From assembly GCA_910589025.1 (NCBI GenBank), contig CAJURM010000001.1:124001-188000 (forward strand): a stretch of DNA of 64,000 nt. The letters run 5' to 3'. The notes beneath the pieces were generated by a model that ran no database searches, was not told the origin of the DNA, and worked only from the letters and a program-made list of their open reading frames with translations. The DNA comes from an uncultured Odoribacter sp. (GTDB taxonomy: Bacteria > Bacteroidota > Bacteroidia > Bacteroidales > Marinifilaceae). Made by a program: the position numbers and the translations under genes. This document shows positions 51,734 to 61,566 of the stretch, piece after piece (positions within the stretch are counted from its first letter, which is position 1; each line of letters opens with the position of its first letter).

Positions 51734-53263
51734 TTACTCCCACTCGATTGTGGCGGGCGGTTTGGAACTGATGTCGTAGACAACACGGTTGATTCCCCTG
51801 ACGTTGTTAATGATGCGGTTGGATACACGCGCCAGGAATTCATAGGGCAAATGGCACCAGTCTGCCGTCATGCCGTCGGTCGATTCGACAGCCCGCAGCG
51901 CCACTACATTTTCATAAGTGCGTTCATCCCCCATGACGCCCACGCTTTGTACAGGCAACAACATCACTCCCGCCTGCCATACTTTGTCATACAGGCCGTC
52001 TTCCTGCAACATGGAGATGAAGATGTGGTCCGCTTCCTGCAACAAGCGTACTTTTTCTTTCGTAATCTCTCCCAAGATACGAATAGCCAGACCGGGACCG
52101 GGGAACGGATGGCGTTGCAAAAACTTATCCGCCAATCCCAGGCTTTTCCCCACTCTCCTCACTTCATCCTTAAACAAAAGCCGCAAGGGCTCTACTAATT
52201 TCAGTTTCATGTAATCGGGCAATCCGCCGACATTGTGATGGGATTTTATCGTTTGGGAAGGTCCGTTTACAGACAAAGATTCGATGACATCGGGATAAAT
52301 GGTGCCCTGACCGAGCCATTTGGCATCCTTAATTTTAGAGGCTTCCTGGTCAAACACGTCAATGAATGTGCTGCCAATGATTTTCCGCTTTTTCTCCGGC
52401 TCTTTCACCCCTGCCAACCGACTGAGGAACAAATCTTCCGCTTCGGCTCCGACGACATTCAACCCCAGCTCTTTATAATTCTCCAGTACCGTTTTAAATT
52501 CGTCTTTTCTCAACAATCCGTTATCCACAAATATGCAGGTCAGGTTTTTCCCTACCGCTTTGTGCAGCAGCATGGCCGCTACCGTAGAGTCGACCCCTCC
52601 GGACAAGCCCAGTATAACCCGGTCTTCCCCCAATTTTTCTTTCAGCTCCTTTACCGTTGTTTCCACAAACGAATCGGGTGTCCAGTCCTGTCGGCATCCG
52701 CAGATGTCTACAACGAAATTGCGCAGCAGTTCTTTTCCTTCTGTGCTGTGGTATACCTCCGGGTGGAACTGGATGCCATAGGTAACCTCTCCGGCTACTT
52801 TAAAAGCGGCATTCTTCACGTCCTCCGTACTGGCAATGACCCGGCAATTTTCCGGCAGTCTCTCAATGGTATCCCCGTGCGACATCCACACCTGTGAATT
52901 GTGGCTGATATGCAGGAACAACGGACTCTCTCCGTCCACAAAGGCTAAATTCGCCCGGCCATATTCCCGTTTATTGGAAGCCTTTACCTCTCCTCCGAAA
53001 TGGTGGGCCAGATACTGGGCACCAAAACACACGCCGAGCAAAGGCAGTTTCCCCTTTATCGCCGACAAATCCGGCTGCGGAGCTTTTTCATCCCTCACCG
53101 AAAAAGGACTTCCCGACAGGATCACCCCTTTCACAGAGGCATCCAATTGAGGGTAATGGTTGTAGGGATAGATTTCACAATACACATTCAGTTCCCGAAC
53201 TCTCCTCGCTATCAACTGCGTGTATTGAGAGCCGAAATCCAGTATTAAAATTTTTTCCTGCAT
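51734..53263 (-). CDS. guaA: GMP synthase (glutamine-hydrolysing)
   Basis: GuaA aminates XMP to GMP, the step after guaB. The 509-residue protein has an N-terminal glutamine amidotransferase (FGSQYTQLIARR; nucleophile cysteine in LGVCFGAQY near residue 80; HPE in GIQFHPEVYHS), an ATP-pyrophosphatase domain with LGLSGGVDSTVAA near 215, and the C-terminal dimerisation domain ending STKPPATIEWE-like SSKPPATIEWE. The ATG at 53263 is preferred; the longer frame (53287) would start inside the -7 box at 53285-53292. A clear terminator follows. Confidence 0.97.
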   Translation of the reverse strand: MQEKILILDFGSQYTQLIARRVRELNVYCEIYPYNHYPQLDASVKGVILSGSPFSVRDEKAPQPDLSAIKGKLPLLGVCFGAQYLAHHFGGEVKASNKREYGRANLAFVDGESPLFLHISHNSQVWMSHGDTIERLPENCRVIASTEDVKNAAFKVAGEVTYGIQFHPEVYHSTEGKELLRNFVVDICGCRQDWTPDSFVETTVKELKEKLGEDRVILGLSGGVDSTVAAMLLHKAVGKNLTCIFVDNGLLRKDEFKTVLENYKELGLNVVGAEAEDLFLSRLAGVKEPEKKRKIIGSTFIDVFDQEASKIKDAKWLGQGTIYPDVIESLSVNGPSQTIKSHHNVGGLPDYMKLKLVEPLRLLFKDEVRRVGKSLGLADKFLQRHPFPGPGLAIRILGEITKEKVRLLQEADHIFISMLQEDGLYDKVWQAGVMLLPVQSVGVMGDERTYENVVALRAVESTDGMTADWCHLPYEFLARVSNRIINNVRGINRVVYDISSKPPATIEWE

Positions 53264-53284
53264 GTTGTCTTTTTTTAATACGCG

Positions 53285-53292
53285 CAAAGATA
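53285..53292 (-). promoter_or_regulatory. -7 box for guaA
   Basis: On the minus strand TATCTTTG, an exact TAnnTTTG match, 21 bp before the ATG at 53263. Confidence 0.5.
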
Positions 53293-53324
53293 CTCTTTTT
53301 TCAAAAAATACATGCGGTAGGCAT

Positions 53325-53355
53325 AAGAAAAGAAAAGGGCCTGCAACGCAGACCC
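53325..53355 (-). terminator. Terminator after the LysM protein gene
   Basis: On the minus strand GGGTCTGC and GCAGGCCC pair over 8 bp (one G-T) around a GTT loop, followed by TTTTCTTTTC. It begins 5 bp after the stop at 53361 and separates that gene from guaA. Confidence 0.75.
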
Positions 53356-53360
53356 CTTTT

Positions 53361-55163
53361 TCAATATCGCAAAGGTTCTATTTTGAGTCGGTAGTCCGAG
53401 CCGTAGTTGACGATGTAGAGCCCGTAGTTTTCCCTCCCGCACTCCTGGCACGTCCTGGCAAACCGGAAACGCGAAAACAATCCTTCCCGCTCGCAGAAAG
53501 CAACCGCATCCAGCATCCTGTTGCCGAACTTAGCCGCCAGCGGAATGAAATACAACCCCAGGTCATACGCCTTATTGGTCAGCGAATGAGGTTCCGTATA
53601 AAAATAGCTCCGGTAAGTATCCGCAAAATGCCGGCCTTTCTCACTGAGGTTATCGATATAACTGTATGCAAACAGTTTCACATTCAGCTTATAAAATGTC
53701 TCGTGGTCAACAGAGGTGAAATTCTGCCATTCCGGAAATCCGAGTACGGTAATCCTGAACTCGTCGGCAAAAGCAGACAACACCGGCAGCATCTTGCTGA
53801 CATCCGCCTCTTTGGAAGAAGGCAGGATGATAATATTCTCCTGGTCCGGATTCAGAATCAGCTTAAAAGCCTCCATCTGTTCCTCCTGGAAGTCCCATTT
53901 ATAGAAATTTATCGACGGTATCTGCTGTAACTTTCCGGTAAATAACTCTTTTTCCGTCAGCTCACTCAGCGTCTGTTCGTCACTGAATTCGTTGCCGTCC
54001 CAACTAAGGCTGATAATATTGGCCTGACCGCTCTGGGTGGCAACCCACCGCGCCATTTCTCCCGCCAGCACATCAAAGGAAGGATTTACCTGCAGGAAAT
54101 TCGGATAACGGCTGAAATTTTCACTCCGGGACGACAACGGATAAACCAGGGGAATATTCTTGTTGACCAGATTCTCTGCTATCACCCTGTACTCCGAAGC
54201 ATATACCGGGCCGATAATCAGGTCGGGCGACAAGGCATTGATCTGCTCCGTGATCCGGTACATCTTTTCCGTATTCTTCTCCGTGTCGTAGACATGCAGG
54301 TCTATCTTATATCCCTCCTTTTTCAGGCTGTCGACAGCCATCAGGAAACCTTCATAAAAATAGACAAACTGGGTGGACTTGGGTAGAATCCGTTTTCTGA
54401 CACGCTCCGCCGGCAGAGTGTCTGCCGCCGCATTCATACGCGTATTTTCCGCCGCATAAAAGGGAAGCAACAGCGCCACTTTCACATACTTGTTTTCGGG
54501 GACAAAGGGGTCGGAAAGAAATTCCGGTTTTTCTTCTTGCAGCGGTGTCGCAAACACCGGTTTTTCCCCGGTCAGGTACAAAGTGTCCCGCAACGTATCC
54601 CGTTTTTCCGTCTCTTCCGCAAATCCATACCATTTATCGGATTCCGTTTCCTGCACCTCCTTCTCCGGCTTTGCCACAGCCTCCTCCGCTACCGGAGCCG
54701 GTTCCGCTTCTTTCTTCAGGTCACTCAAAGGCAAACGGATCAAATCGCCTATGCCTAACGTGCCATTTACATACTGCTCGTTTTCCTTGAGAATCTGTTT
54801 TATCTTTACCCCGAAACGCCGGGAGATGGAATACAACGTTTCCCCTTTTTCCACTCTGTGGTAATAATAGCGGGCATCTTGTGCCGGAGCCGGTTCCGTA
54901 TAGGGGATTTTCAATACATCAAACACACTGATCGTATTGTCGTTTTTGTCGTTCGCTTCCTTTACTGCCTGGAGTTCCACTCCGTAAGCCCTGCAAATGG
55001 AAAAAAGGGTCTGCCCCTCCTCCACGACATGCAAATAATAGCTCTTTCCCCGGATCACAATTACATCCGTCGATTTTTTTATCACCGGACTCTGCGCATA
55101 AACGGCACCGGATAGTAAAAACAATCCCACTACCAGTAAGATTCTTGCAACACTATTACTCAT
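53361..55163 (-). CDS. LysM repeats fused to a periplasmic-binding-protein type 1 domain
   Basis: The 600-residue protein has a signal peptide (residues 1-24), two LysM domains (about 40-90, HVVEEGQTLFSICRAYGV; about 95-145, HRVEKGETLYSISRRFGV), a charged low-complexity linker (about 150-225) and a long C-terminal domain resembling LivK-type periplasmic binding proteins (about 240-600; VALLLPFYAAE, LIIGPVYASEYRVIAENL, IPLVYPLSSRSENF). LysM binds peptidoglycan, so the binding domain would be held at the cell wall; its ligand is unknown. A longer frame to 55193 would begin inside the promoter. It is divergent from the PASTA protein gene, 112 bp apart. Confidence 0.85.
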   Translation of the reverse strand: MSNSVARILLVVGLFLLSGAVYAQSPVIKKSTDVIVIRGKSYYLHVVEEGQTLFSICRAYGVELQAVKEANDKNDNTISVFDVLKIPYTEPAPAQDARYYYHRVEKGETLYSISRRFGVKIKQILKENEQYVNGTLGIGDLIRLPLSDLKKEAEPAPVAEEAVAKPEKEVQETESDKWYGFAEETEKRDTLRDTLYLTGEKPVFATPLQEEKPEFLSDPFVPENKYVKVALLLPFYAAENTRMNAAADTLPAERVRKRILPKSTQFVYFYEGFLMAVDSLKKEGYKIDLHVYDTEKNTEKMYRITEQINALSPDLIIGPVYASEYRVIAENLVNKNIPLVYPLSSRSENFSRYPNFLQVNPSFDVLAGEMARWVATQSGQANIISLSWDGNEFSDEQTLSELTEKELFTGKLQQIPSINFYKWDFQEEQMEAFKLILNPDQENIIILPSSKEADVSKMLPVLSAFADEFRITVLGFPEWQNFTSVDHETFYKLNVKLFAYSYIDNLSEKGRHFADTYRSYFYTEPHSLTNKAYDLGLYFIPLAAKFGNRMLDAVAFCEREGLFSRFRFARTCQECGRENYGLYIVNYGSDYRLKIEPLRY

Positions 55164-55190
55164 CGCTTGCTTCTTTTCAACTTTAAGCGA

Positions 55191-55239
55191 CAAAAATACA
55201 AAATAGTAGCAGAATATTTAAAAATCTACGCTATTTTTG
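55191..55239. promoter_or_regulatory. Divergent -7 boxes between LysM and PASTA genes
   Basis: TATTTTTG occurs on the minus strand at 55191-55198 (for the gene starting at 55163) and again, identical, on the plus strand at 55232-55239 (for the gene starting at 55276). Both match TAnnTTTG exactly. Confidence 0.5.
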
Positions 55240-55275
55240 CGTGCGGTATGCGTGCCCACAAAACTCACATGGATT

Positions 55276-56091
55276 ATGATAAAGTTTTCAAAATATCCGA
55301 GACTGACTTTTTTTCTCCTGAATCTGTCCGCCGCTATTCTGATTCTGTTTATCGGAGGCTATCTCGTACTCGTCTGTCTGGATAACTATACCTCCCACGG
55401 GAAATACATTTCCGTTCCGGCTTTTCAGATGCTGTCACCGGAAGAAGCGGGGAAAGTGGCTGCAAGCCACCAGTTACGGGTGACGGTAGTGGACTCCTTG
55501 TATGACGAAACGGCAGAGCCGGGAGTGGTGTTGGAACAGTATCCGCTGAACGGTGCGCATGTCAAAGCAAACCGCATGATTCAGCTCATCACCAATGCCC
55601 ATACGCCCGAAAAGGTGCCTTTCCCGCAGTTGAATAACGCTCCTTACCGGCAAAGCCTGCAAACTTTACGAGCCAAGGGATTCAGAGCCGGAAAAATCAG
55701 TTACGCCCCGTCGGAATTCAAAAACCTGGTATTGAGTTTGCAATACAAAGGAAAAGATATCTTACCCGGCACCCTGCTCCGGAAAGGAGCGGTAATCGAC
55801 CTTGTATTGGGCGACGGAGGAGGTCATAACATGGTTGCCACCCCACGGCTGCAAGGCATGCAACTGAGCCAGGCATTGATGAACCTGAAAGAAAATTACC
55901 TCAATACGGGAGAAATCATTCCCGACGGCAGCATCAAAGGAAACAATACCTCAATGGCCGTCGTCTACCTCCAGCAGCCCGACCCGGAAATCCACCCCAA
56001 AATAAAGGCCGGAACCTATGTGAAGTTATACATCACCCTGAACAATGAGAAAATCCAGGCATTGGATACCCTGCTTATCGTGACGCAATAA
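55276..56091 (+). CDS. PASTA-domain membrane protein without kinase
   Basis: The 271-residue protein has one N-terminal membrane helix (about residues 10-35) and three PASTA-like domains (about 45-110, 112-180 and 183-262; marked by VVLEQYPLNGAHVKANRMI, GTLLRKGAVIDLVLGDG and KIKAGTYVKLYITL). PASTA domains bind peptidoglycan precursors and occur on Ser/Thr kinases and PBPs; here there is no catalytic domain. An in-frame TTG at 55237 lies inside the -7 box, so the ATG at 55276 is chosen. The next gene, a pseudouridine synthase, starts 3 bp after the stop. Confidence 0.88.
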   Translation: MIKFSKYPRLTFFLLNLSAAILILFIGGYLVLVCLDNYTSHGKYISVPAFQMLSPEEAGKVAASHQLRVTVVDSLYDETAEPGVVLEQYPLNGAHVKANRMIQLITNAHTPEKVPFPQLNNAPYRQSLQTLRAKGFRAGKISYAPSEFKNLVLSLQYKGKDILPGTLLRKGAVIDLVLGDGGGHNMVATPRLQGMQLSQALMNLKENYLNTGEIIPDGSIKGNNTSMAVVYLQQPDPEIHPKIKAGTYVKLYITLNNEKIQALDTLLIVTQ

Positions 56092-56094
56092 CCT

Positions 56095-57165
56095 ATGACA
56101 GAAGAATACGAGGACACGGACGAACTGGAGCTGGAGGACGAAGAGCAACCCGGCGGCAGTGAAATGTATGAACACTACCGCATCGAAGCCGACCGTGGTC
56201 AGATACCCTTGCGGATTGATAAATTTCTGATGACGCGCCTTCCCAATGCTTCCCGTACCAAAATACAGGAGGCTGCGGACGCTGGGAACATCCGGGCCAA
56301 TGAAAAGGCCGTCAAGCCCAATTACAAAGTAAAGCCCGGTGATGTCATTTCGGTGGTTATGTCCTACCCGAAACGGGACTTTGAAATCATACCGGAAAAC
56401 ATTCCGCTCAACATTGTGTATGAGGATGAACATCTGCTCGTCGTCAACAAAGAGGCCGGCATGGTAGTGCATCCTGCATTCGGCCATTTCAACGGTACCT
56501 TGGTCCATGCTTTAGCCTGGCATCTAAAAGACAATCCCCTATTCCAGGGGAACGACTTCCGGCCCGGTCTGGTGCACCGTATCGACAAAGACACTTCCGG
56601 CCTTCTGGTTATTGCCAAGACCGAAGAAGCCAAATCCCATCTGGCACTTCAATTTTTCAACAAGACCTCCGACCGGAAATACATCGCCGTCTGCTGGGGC
56701 AACCTGAAAGAAGACACCGGAACAATCACCGGCCATATCGGACGCCATCCGGTAAACCGGAAAACAATGGCCGTATATCCGGACGGCAGTCATGGGAAAC
56801 ACGCCGTTACCCACTATAAAGTCATCGAAAGATTAGGATATGTGAACGTTGTGGAATGTATTCTGGAAACCGGGCGTACCCATCAAATCCGGGCGCATTT
56901 CAAACACATCGGCCATCCGCTCTTCAACGATGCAGAGTATGGGGGGCATGAGATACTGAAAGGCACAACGTTCTCCAAATACAAGCAGTTTGTCAACAAT
57001 TGTTTCACCCTCTGTCCCCGCCAGGCCCTGCACGCCAAAACGCTCGGTTTTTCCCATCCGGCAACGGGTGAAAGAATGGCTTTCGATTCTCCTCTTCCGG
57101 AGGACATGAGCCGCCTGATTGAAAAATGGAAAAACTATACCGCCGGACGGGAGGAGACGGCTTAA
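56095..57165 (+). CDS. rluD: RluA/RluD-family rRNA pseudouridine synthase
   Basis: The 356-residue protein has an acidic N-terminal tail, an S4 RNA-binding domain (about residues 35-95, LRIDKFLMTRLPNASRTKIQ) and the RluA catalytic domain with GLVHRIDKDTSGLLVIAK near 160; the aspartate in HRIDKDTSG is the catalytic residue. ETGRTHQIRAHF near 260 is also diagnostic. RluD (23S positions 1911/1915/1917) is the likeliest role because of the S4 domain. The gene directly follows the PASTA gene. Its stop overlaps that of the convergent efflux gene: the bases TTAA at 57162-57165 hold both stop codons. Confidence 0.9.
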   Translation: MTEEYEDTDELELEDEEQPGGSEMYEHYRIEADRGQIPLRIDKFLMTRLPNASRTKIQEAADAGNIRANEKAVKPNYKVKPGDVISVVMSYPKRDFEIIPENIPLNIVYEDEHLLVVNKEAGMVVHPAFGHFNGTLVHALAWHLKDNPLFQGNDFRPGLVHRIDKDTSGLLVIAKTEEAKSHLALQFFNKTSDRKYIAVCWGNLKEDTGTITGHIGRHPVNRKTMAVYPDGSHGKHAVTHYKVIERLGYVNVVECILETGRTHQIRAHFKHIGHPLFNDAEYGGHEILKGTTFSKYKQFVNNCFTLCPRQALHAKTLGFSHPATGERMAFDSPLPEDMSRLIEKWKNYTAGREETA

Positions 57166-58481
57166 GACTGTCCCATCTCTCCTATCCTGCCACTAATCAG
57201 CAACAACGATAATTCCGACACTTTTGCCTGGTAAATGGACGCCAGTTTCCGGTCCACGGCATCGATATAGCTCCGCTGAAATTCCCGGAACTCGATACCG
57301 GAGAGCGAACCGAGCTTATATTTCTCCAGGGCGGCATCCAGGTTTTCAAAAGCGACTATCGCACTTTCATTCTCGAAATTGACAATCTGGAGGTTGTTTT
57401 CGTACGTGTTATACAACTGTGCCAAATCGGCCAGAATCTGCAACTCGATTTCCCGGTAGGACCACTCCGCATACTCCTGTTGTAAACGGGCATTTTTAAT
57501 CTTACGGTGGTTTTCCAGACGGTCAAAAACATTGACGCTCAGCGTAAATCCCCAATACAACCCATTCGTGCGGTTCAGTGTAGTCGTTGCCTGCGGAGTC
57601 TTTGTCCGGTTGTAATTGTAGCCTCCGTTAAAATCCAGGGTCGGGAATAGCGCCGAACGGGCTAACTTCACGTCCATTGCCGATATCTTCTGATCCTTGC
57701 GTGCCATCAGCAGAGAGGTATTGTGTTCCAGTGTACTGTTCCGCAACTCTTCCAACAGCAACACCGGACGCAATACAATCGAATCGCGGACATACATATC
57801 CTGTTCCAGCGCACTGTTCATCAGCATATTCAATGAGATGTAGGAGCTTTTCAGCAATTCTTTCTGCTTCATGTATTTGGAACTGTCTGCATTGAGGTCG
57901 ATTTTCGCCTGCTGGAGTTCCAGACCGGAAAGCACCCCCAGCATATATTTGTCGCGGGCTTCATTATAGCGTTCGGTGGAAAGTTCGAGCGAATGTTTGG
58001 AGGCATCCAGTTTGCTGTGCTGCACAATCACGTTATAATAGGCCGAGCTTACCTCCACAATCAGATTCTCCACCGTTATCTGGGTCTTTAACTCCCCTCG
58101 CGCCAACATCTCCTGGTAGCGTTCGTAAGTCGTAAACATCGCCATACCGTCAAACAGCCGCCAGTTCAAGCCTATTCCGGCAGAGAGACTGTTGGTCTCC
58201 GCTCCGTTAAGTTTACGGACTTCACCATTGGCCTCCGTCTTGGTATCATTGATTTTCTGGCTCTGCTGAGCATCAAGCCCGACAGTAGGCAAAAAAGGCG
58301 CATAGGTGACATTGTTCTCTGCCACCGATTGTTCGTTCCTCACCATCTTAATGGAGTAATTGGCCTCCAATGCCTGCTCAATACACTGATTCAGCGTGAA
58401 ACGGGGCAATTGGGCCCAGCCCCCCGATGCAGACCATAATATGAAACAAAAAATAACTCCGGACAATCTCTTTGCTTTCAT
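57162..58481 (-). CDS. TolC-family outer-membrane efflux channel
   Basis: The 439-residue protein has a signal peptide (LSGVIFCFILWSASGGWAQ) and two halves of the TolC repeat (LNQCIEQALEANYSIKMV near residue 30; EYAEWSYREIELQILADLAQLYNTYENN near 330). It forms the outer-membrane exit of a tripartite pump. It is the last gene of the operon with the RND pump 7 bp upstream and the membrane-fusion protein before that. It shares a TTAA with the convergent rluD stop. Confidence 0.92.
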   Translation of the reverse strand: MKAKRLSGVIFCFILWSASGGWAQLPRFTLNQCIEQALEANYSIKMVRNEQSVAENNVTYAPFLPTVGLDAQQSQKINDTKTEANGEVRKLNGAETNSLSAGIGLNWRLFDGMAMFTTYERYQEMLARGELKTQITVENLIVEVSSAYYNVIVQHSKLDASKHSLELSTERYNEARDKYMLGVLSGLELQQAKIDLNADSSKYMKQKELLKSSYISLNMLMNSALEQDMYVRDSIVLRPVLLLEELRNSTLEHNTSLLMARKDQKISAMDVKLARSALFPTLDFNGGYNYNRTKTPQATTTLNRTNGLYWGFTLSVNVFDRLENHRKIKNARLQQEYAEWSYREIELQILADLAQLYNTYENNLQIVNFENESAIVAFENLDAALEKYKLGSLSGIEFREFQRSYIDAVDRKLASIYQAKVSELSLLLISGRIGEMGQS

Positions 58482-58488
58482 CTCTGTA

Positions 58489-61400
58489 TTAATCTTTAAC
58501 GGTAATTTTATCGGAAGACAAATAAGAATAAATGGCAGGTATCACAAAAAGGGATAAAAAGGTGGCACAAACCATTCCTCCCACCACCGCAATACCCATG
58601 GCTACCCGGCTTTCTGCACCGGCACCCGTTGCCATAGCCATCGGTAAAATACCCAACACCGTCGATAAACTGGTCATCAGAATAGGACGAAAACGGGCGA
58701 CCGCGGCATTCTTGACCGCCACCAGCATCGGTTCACCCATGAGTTTACGCTGGTTGGCAAATTCCACAATCAGGATACCGTTTTTGGATACCAGCCCTAT
58801 CAGCATAATGATACCGATCTGGCTGAAAATATTCATCGTCTGCTCGAAATACCACAACGCCAACATTGCCCCAATCAGTGCCAAAGGCACGGTCAGCATA
58901 ATAATCAGCGGGTCCCGGAAACTCTCGAACTGGGCTGCCAGTACCAGATAGATGAATACAAGCGCCAGCACAAAGGCAAACATCAGACTGGAAGAGCTCT
59001 CCACAAAATCCTTTGAACTCCCCGAAAGGGTGGTCTTAAAATTATCATCCAGCACCTCCCCGGCAATACGGTCCATCTCTTCCAACCCCTGCGACAGAGT
59101 TTTCTTCTTTGCCAGTCCGGCAGACACGGTGGCCGCAACAAAACGGTCGTAACGGTACAACTGGGGAGGCATGGAACTTTCATTGGTAACCACCAGATTA
59201 TCCAAAGCAATCAAATCTCCACTGTTATTGCGCACATATATGGATTGCAGGTCGGAAGGTTTGTTCCGGTTTTCCCGGTCCAACTGACTGAATATCTGAT
59301 ACTGTTTTCCGTTTAAGATAAAATACCCCACCCGCTGCTCACTCATAGTCAGCTGGAGCGTCTGGGCAATGTTTTGCATTGATACGCCCATCACTGCCGC
59401 CTTGTCCCGGTCGATATGGATGGTCAGCTCCGGCTTCGTAAATTTCAGATTCAGGTCGGCTACCGAAAACACCGGACTTTTATTCACTTCCTCCATAAAA
59501 CGGGGCAACACCCGTTTTAAATCCTCCAGGTTCTTTGCCTGGATTACATATTCCACCGGCAATCCTCCCCTTCTTCCGCCGAAAGTCTGCTGTTGGGACA
59601 CCATCGTCCGGGCACCGGTAAACTGACGTACTTTCACGGCCAATTCGTCGGCTATGTCCTGCTGTGTCCGGCTTCTTTCTTCCGAAGCCTTTAACCACAG
59701 ATTCAGGTTTGAGCGGTTGGTATTTCCCATCCCGATCATTTCTATCGTCATTTCCTGTTCGGGCACCTCCTTCTCCAGGTAATCGGAAAGCTCGGAAGCA
59801 TAACGGTTCATGTACTCAAATGTAGCACCCTCCGGTGCGGTAGACATGATGCGGACATTGGAACGGTCTTCCAAAGGGGCCATTTCGGAAGGTGTCGCCT
59901 TCCACAGTGCATAAATAATCACTCCTGTAAACAGCAATATCAACGGAGCCAGATAACGCCTGCGCATAAAAGCCTCCAGGCCTCTGCGGTAACGCTCCGT
60001 CAGTCCGTCAAAGAAAGGCTCGGTTTTGCGGTAAAACCAATTGTCCGTCACATTTCGTGTCAGTAACTTGGTGGAAATCATCGGCGTAAAAGTCAATGCC
60101 ACAAAAGAGGAAATAATGACCGCTCCGGTGATAACGATACTGAATTCCCGGAACAGCCGCCCCGTTGTGCCCTGCAAAAAGACAATCGGGAAAAACACCG
60201 CCACCAAAGCCACAGTCGTAGCTATCACCGCAAAAAAGATCTCCTCCGACCCTTTAAATCCCGCCTCTTTGGGCGACATGCCCTCCTCTATTTTGGTGTA
60301 GATATTTTCCATCACCACAATGGCGTCATCCACGACCAATCCAATCGCCAGCACTACTGCCAATAAGGTCAGGATATTAATTGTAAACCCGGCCAGGTAC
60401 ATGATAAAGAAAGCTCCGACAAGAGATACCGGAATTGCAAGTACAGGTATCAACGTTGTCCGCCAGTTCCGGAGGAACAGGAATATAATGAGCACCACCA
60501 GCACAAACGCCTCAAAAATGGTGTCCTTCACTTCATTGATGGAGTTCCGGATAAACACGGTATTATCAAAGGCAATACCTGCTTCCACGTCTGCCGGCAA
60601 ATCCTTTTCCAGGTCTTTCATGACCTCATACGCCCGGTCCACTATATCAATGTAGTTAGCTCCCGGCTGCGGGATAATCACACAGGCAACCATCGGTATG
60701 CCGTTGCGTTTCATCACCGAACGCACATCCTCCGCATCTACTTCCGCCACGCCAATATCGCGGAAACGCACTACCCGGTCGCCCTCTTCACGTATGACTA
60801 AAGCGTTGAAATCATCGATAGTCATCAACCGCCCCAAGGTACGGATAGTCAACTCGGTATTCTCTCCCTCTATGCGTCCCGAAGGCAATTCCACATTTTC
60901 GCGCGTAACGGCATCCCTCACGTCCATAGGTGTCACCCGATAGGCGGCCAACAAGGCGGGATCCATACGCAAACGGACGGAATAGCGTTTCTCCCCCCAT
61001 ATCGTCACACTGCTGACGCCCGATATGGTTTGCAGCCGCTCTTTGTAATATTGCTCGGCATACATGCTCAAGTCGATAAGCGAACGTTTGTCACTCCGCA
61101 ACGAAACTCCAAAGATAGGCTGTGCGTCGGCATCGGCTTTCGTCACCGTCGGCGGGTCCACATCTTTCGGCAAACGCCGCATGGCTCCTGAAACCTTGTC
61201 CCGTACGTCGTTTGCCGCCGTTTCCAAATCGACTTCCAGCTCAAATTCCACTGTGATGAAACTACGCCCGTCACGGCTGGTACTGGTCAGTGAACGAATG
61301 CCCGGAATACCGTTGATAGCAGCTTCCAAAGGCTCGGTTATCTGGGTTTCTATCACATCGGCATTAGCACCCGGAAAACTGGTGGATACGGAAATAATGG

Positions 61401-61527
61401 GCGGGTCCACACTCGGATAATCCCGCACTCCCAAAAATACCAACCCGATAAACCCTATCAATATAAGGATGATATTCATGACCGTTGCAAATACCGGTCG
61501 TTTTATACATGTTGAGGATAAACTCAT
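58489..61527 (-). CDS. RND-family efflux transporter, HAE1 type
   Basis: The 1,012-residue inner-membrane pump has the AcrB/MexB architecture: N-terminal helix (MNIILILIGFIGLVFLG), two large periplasmic loops and 12 membrane helices. The proton-relay aspartates in helix 4 are present in IGLVVDDAIVVMENI near residue 400, and the FVALTFTPMIS and GLVSKNGILIVEFAN blocks are typical. This is an HAE1 (drug/hydrophobic compound) rather than a heavy-metal pump by these motifs, but the substrate cannot be told. The membrane-fusion protein lies 39 bp upstream and the TolC partner 7 bp downstream. Confidence 0.95.
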   Translation of the reverse strand: MSLSSTCIKRPVFATVMNIILILIGFIGLVFLGVRDYPSVDPPIISVSTSFPGANADVIETQITEPLEAAINGIPGIRSLTSTSRDGRSFITVEFELEVDLETAANDVRDKVSGAMRRLPKDVDPPTVTKADADAQPIFGVSLRSDKRSLIDLSMYAEQYYKERLQTISGVSSVTIWGEKRYSVRLRMDPALLAAYRVTPMDVRDAVTRENVELPSGRIEGENTELTIRTLGRLMTIDDFNALVIREEGDRVVRFRDIGVAEVDAEDVRSVMKRNGIPMVACVIIPQPGANYIDIVDRAYEVMKDLEKDLPADVEAGIAFDNTVFIRNSINEVKDTIFEAFVLVVLIIFLFLRNWRTTLIPVLAIPVSLVGAFFIMYLAGFTINILTLLAVVLAIGLVVDDAIVVMENIYTKIEEGMSPKEAGFKGSEEIFFAVIATTVALVAVFFPIVFLQGTTGRLFREFSIVITGAVIISSFVALTFTPMISTKLLTRNVTDNWFYRKTEPFFDGLTERYRRGLEAFMRRRYLAPLILLFTGVIIYALWKATPSEMAPLEDRSNVRIMSTAPEGATFEYMNRYASELSDYLEKEVPEQEMTIEMIGMGNTNRSNLNLWLKASEERSRTQQDIADELAVKVRQFTGARTMVSQQQTFGGRRGGLPVEYVIQAKNLEDLKRVLPRFMEEVNKSPVFSVADLNLKFTKPELTIHIDRDKAAVMGVSMQNIAQTLQLTMSEQRVGYFILNGKQYQIFSQLDRENRNKPSDLQSIYVRNNSGDLIALDNLVVTNESSMPPQLYRYDRFVAATVSAGLAKKKTLSQGLEEMDRIAGEVLDDNFKTTLSGSSKDFVESSSSLMFAFVLALVFIYLVLAAQFESFRDPLIIMLTVPLALIGAMLALWYFEQTMNIFSQIGIIMLIGLVSKNGILIVEFANQRKLMGEPMLVAVKNAAVARFRPILMTSLSTVLGILPMAMATGAGAESRVAMGIAVVGGMVCATFLSLFVIPAIYSYLSSDKITVKD

Positions 61528-61566
61528 AAGGCCAACAATTTGAAATAAACGATCAGAAAAGCGGAA

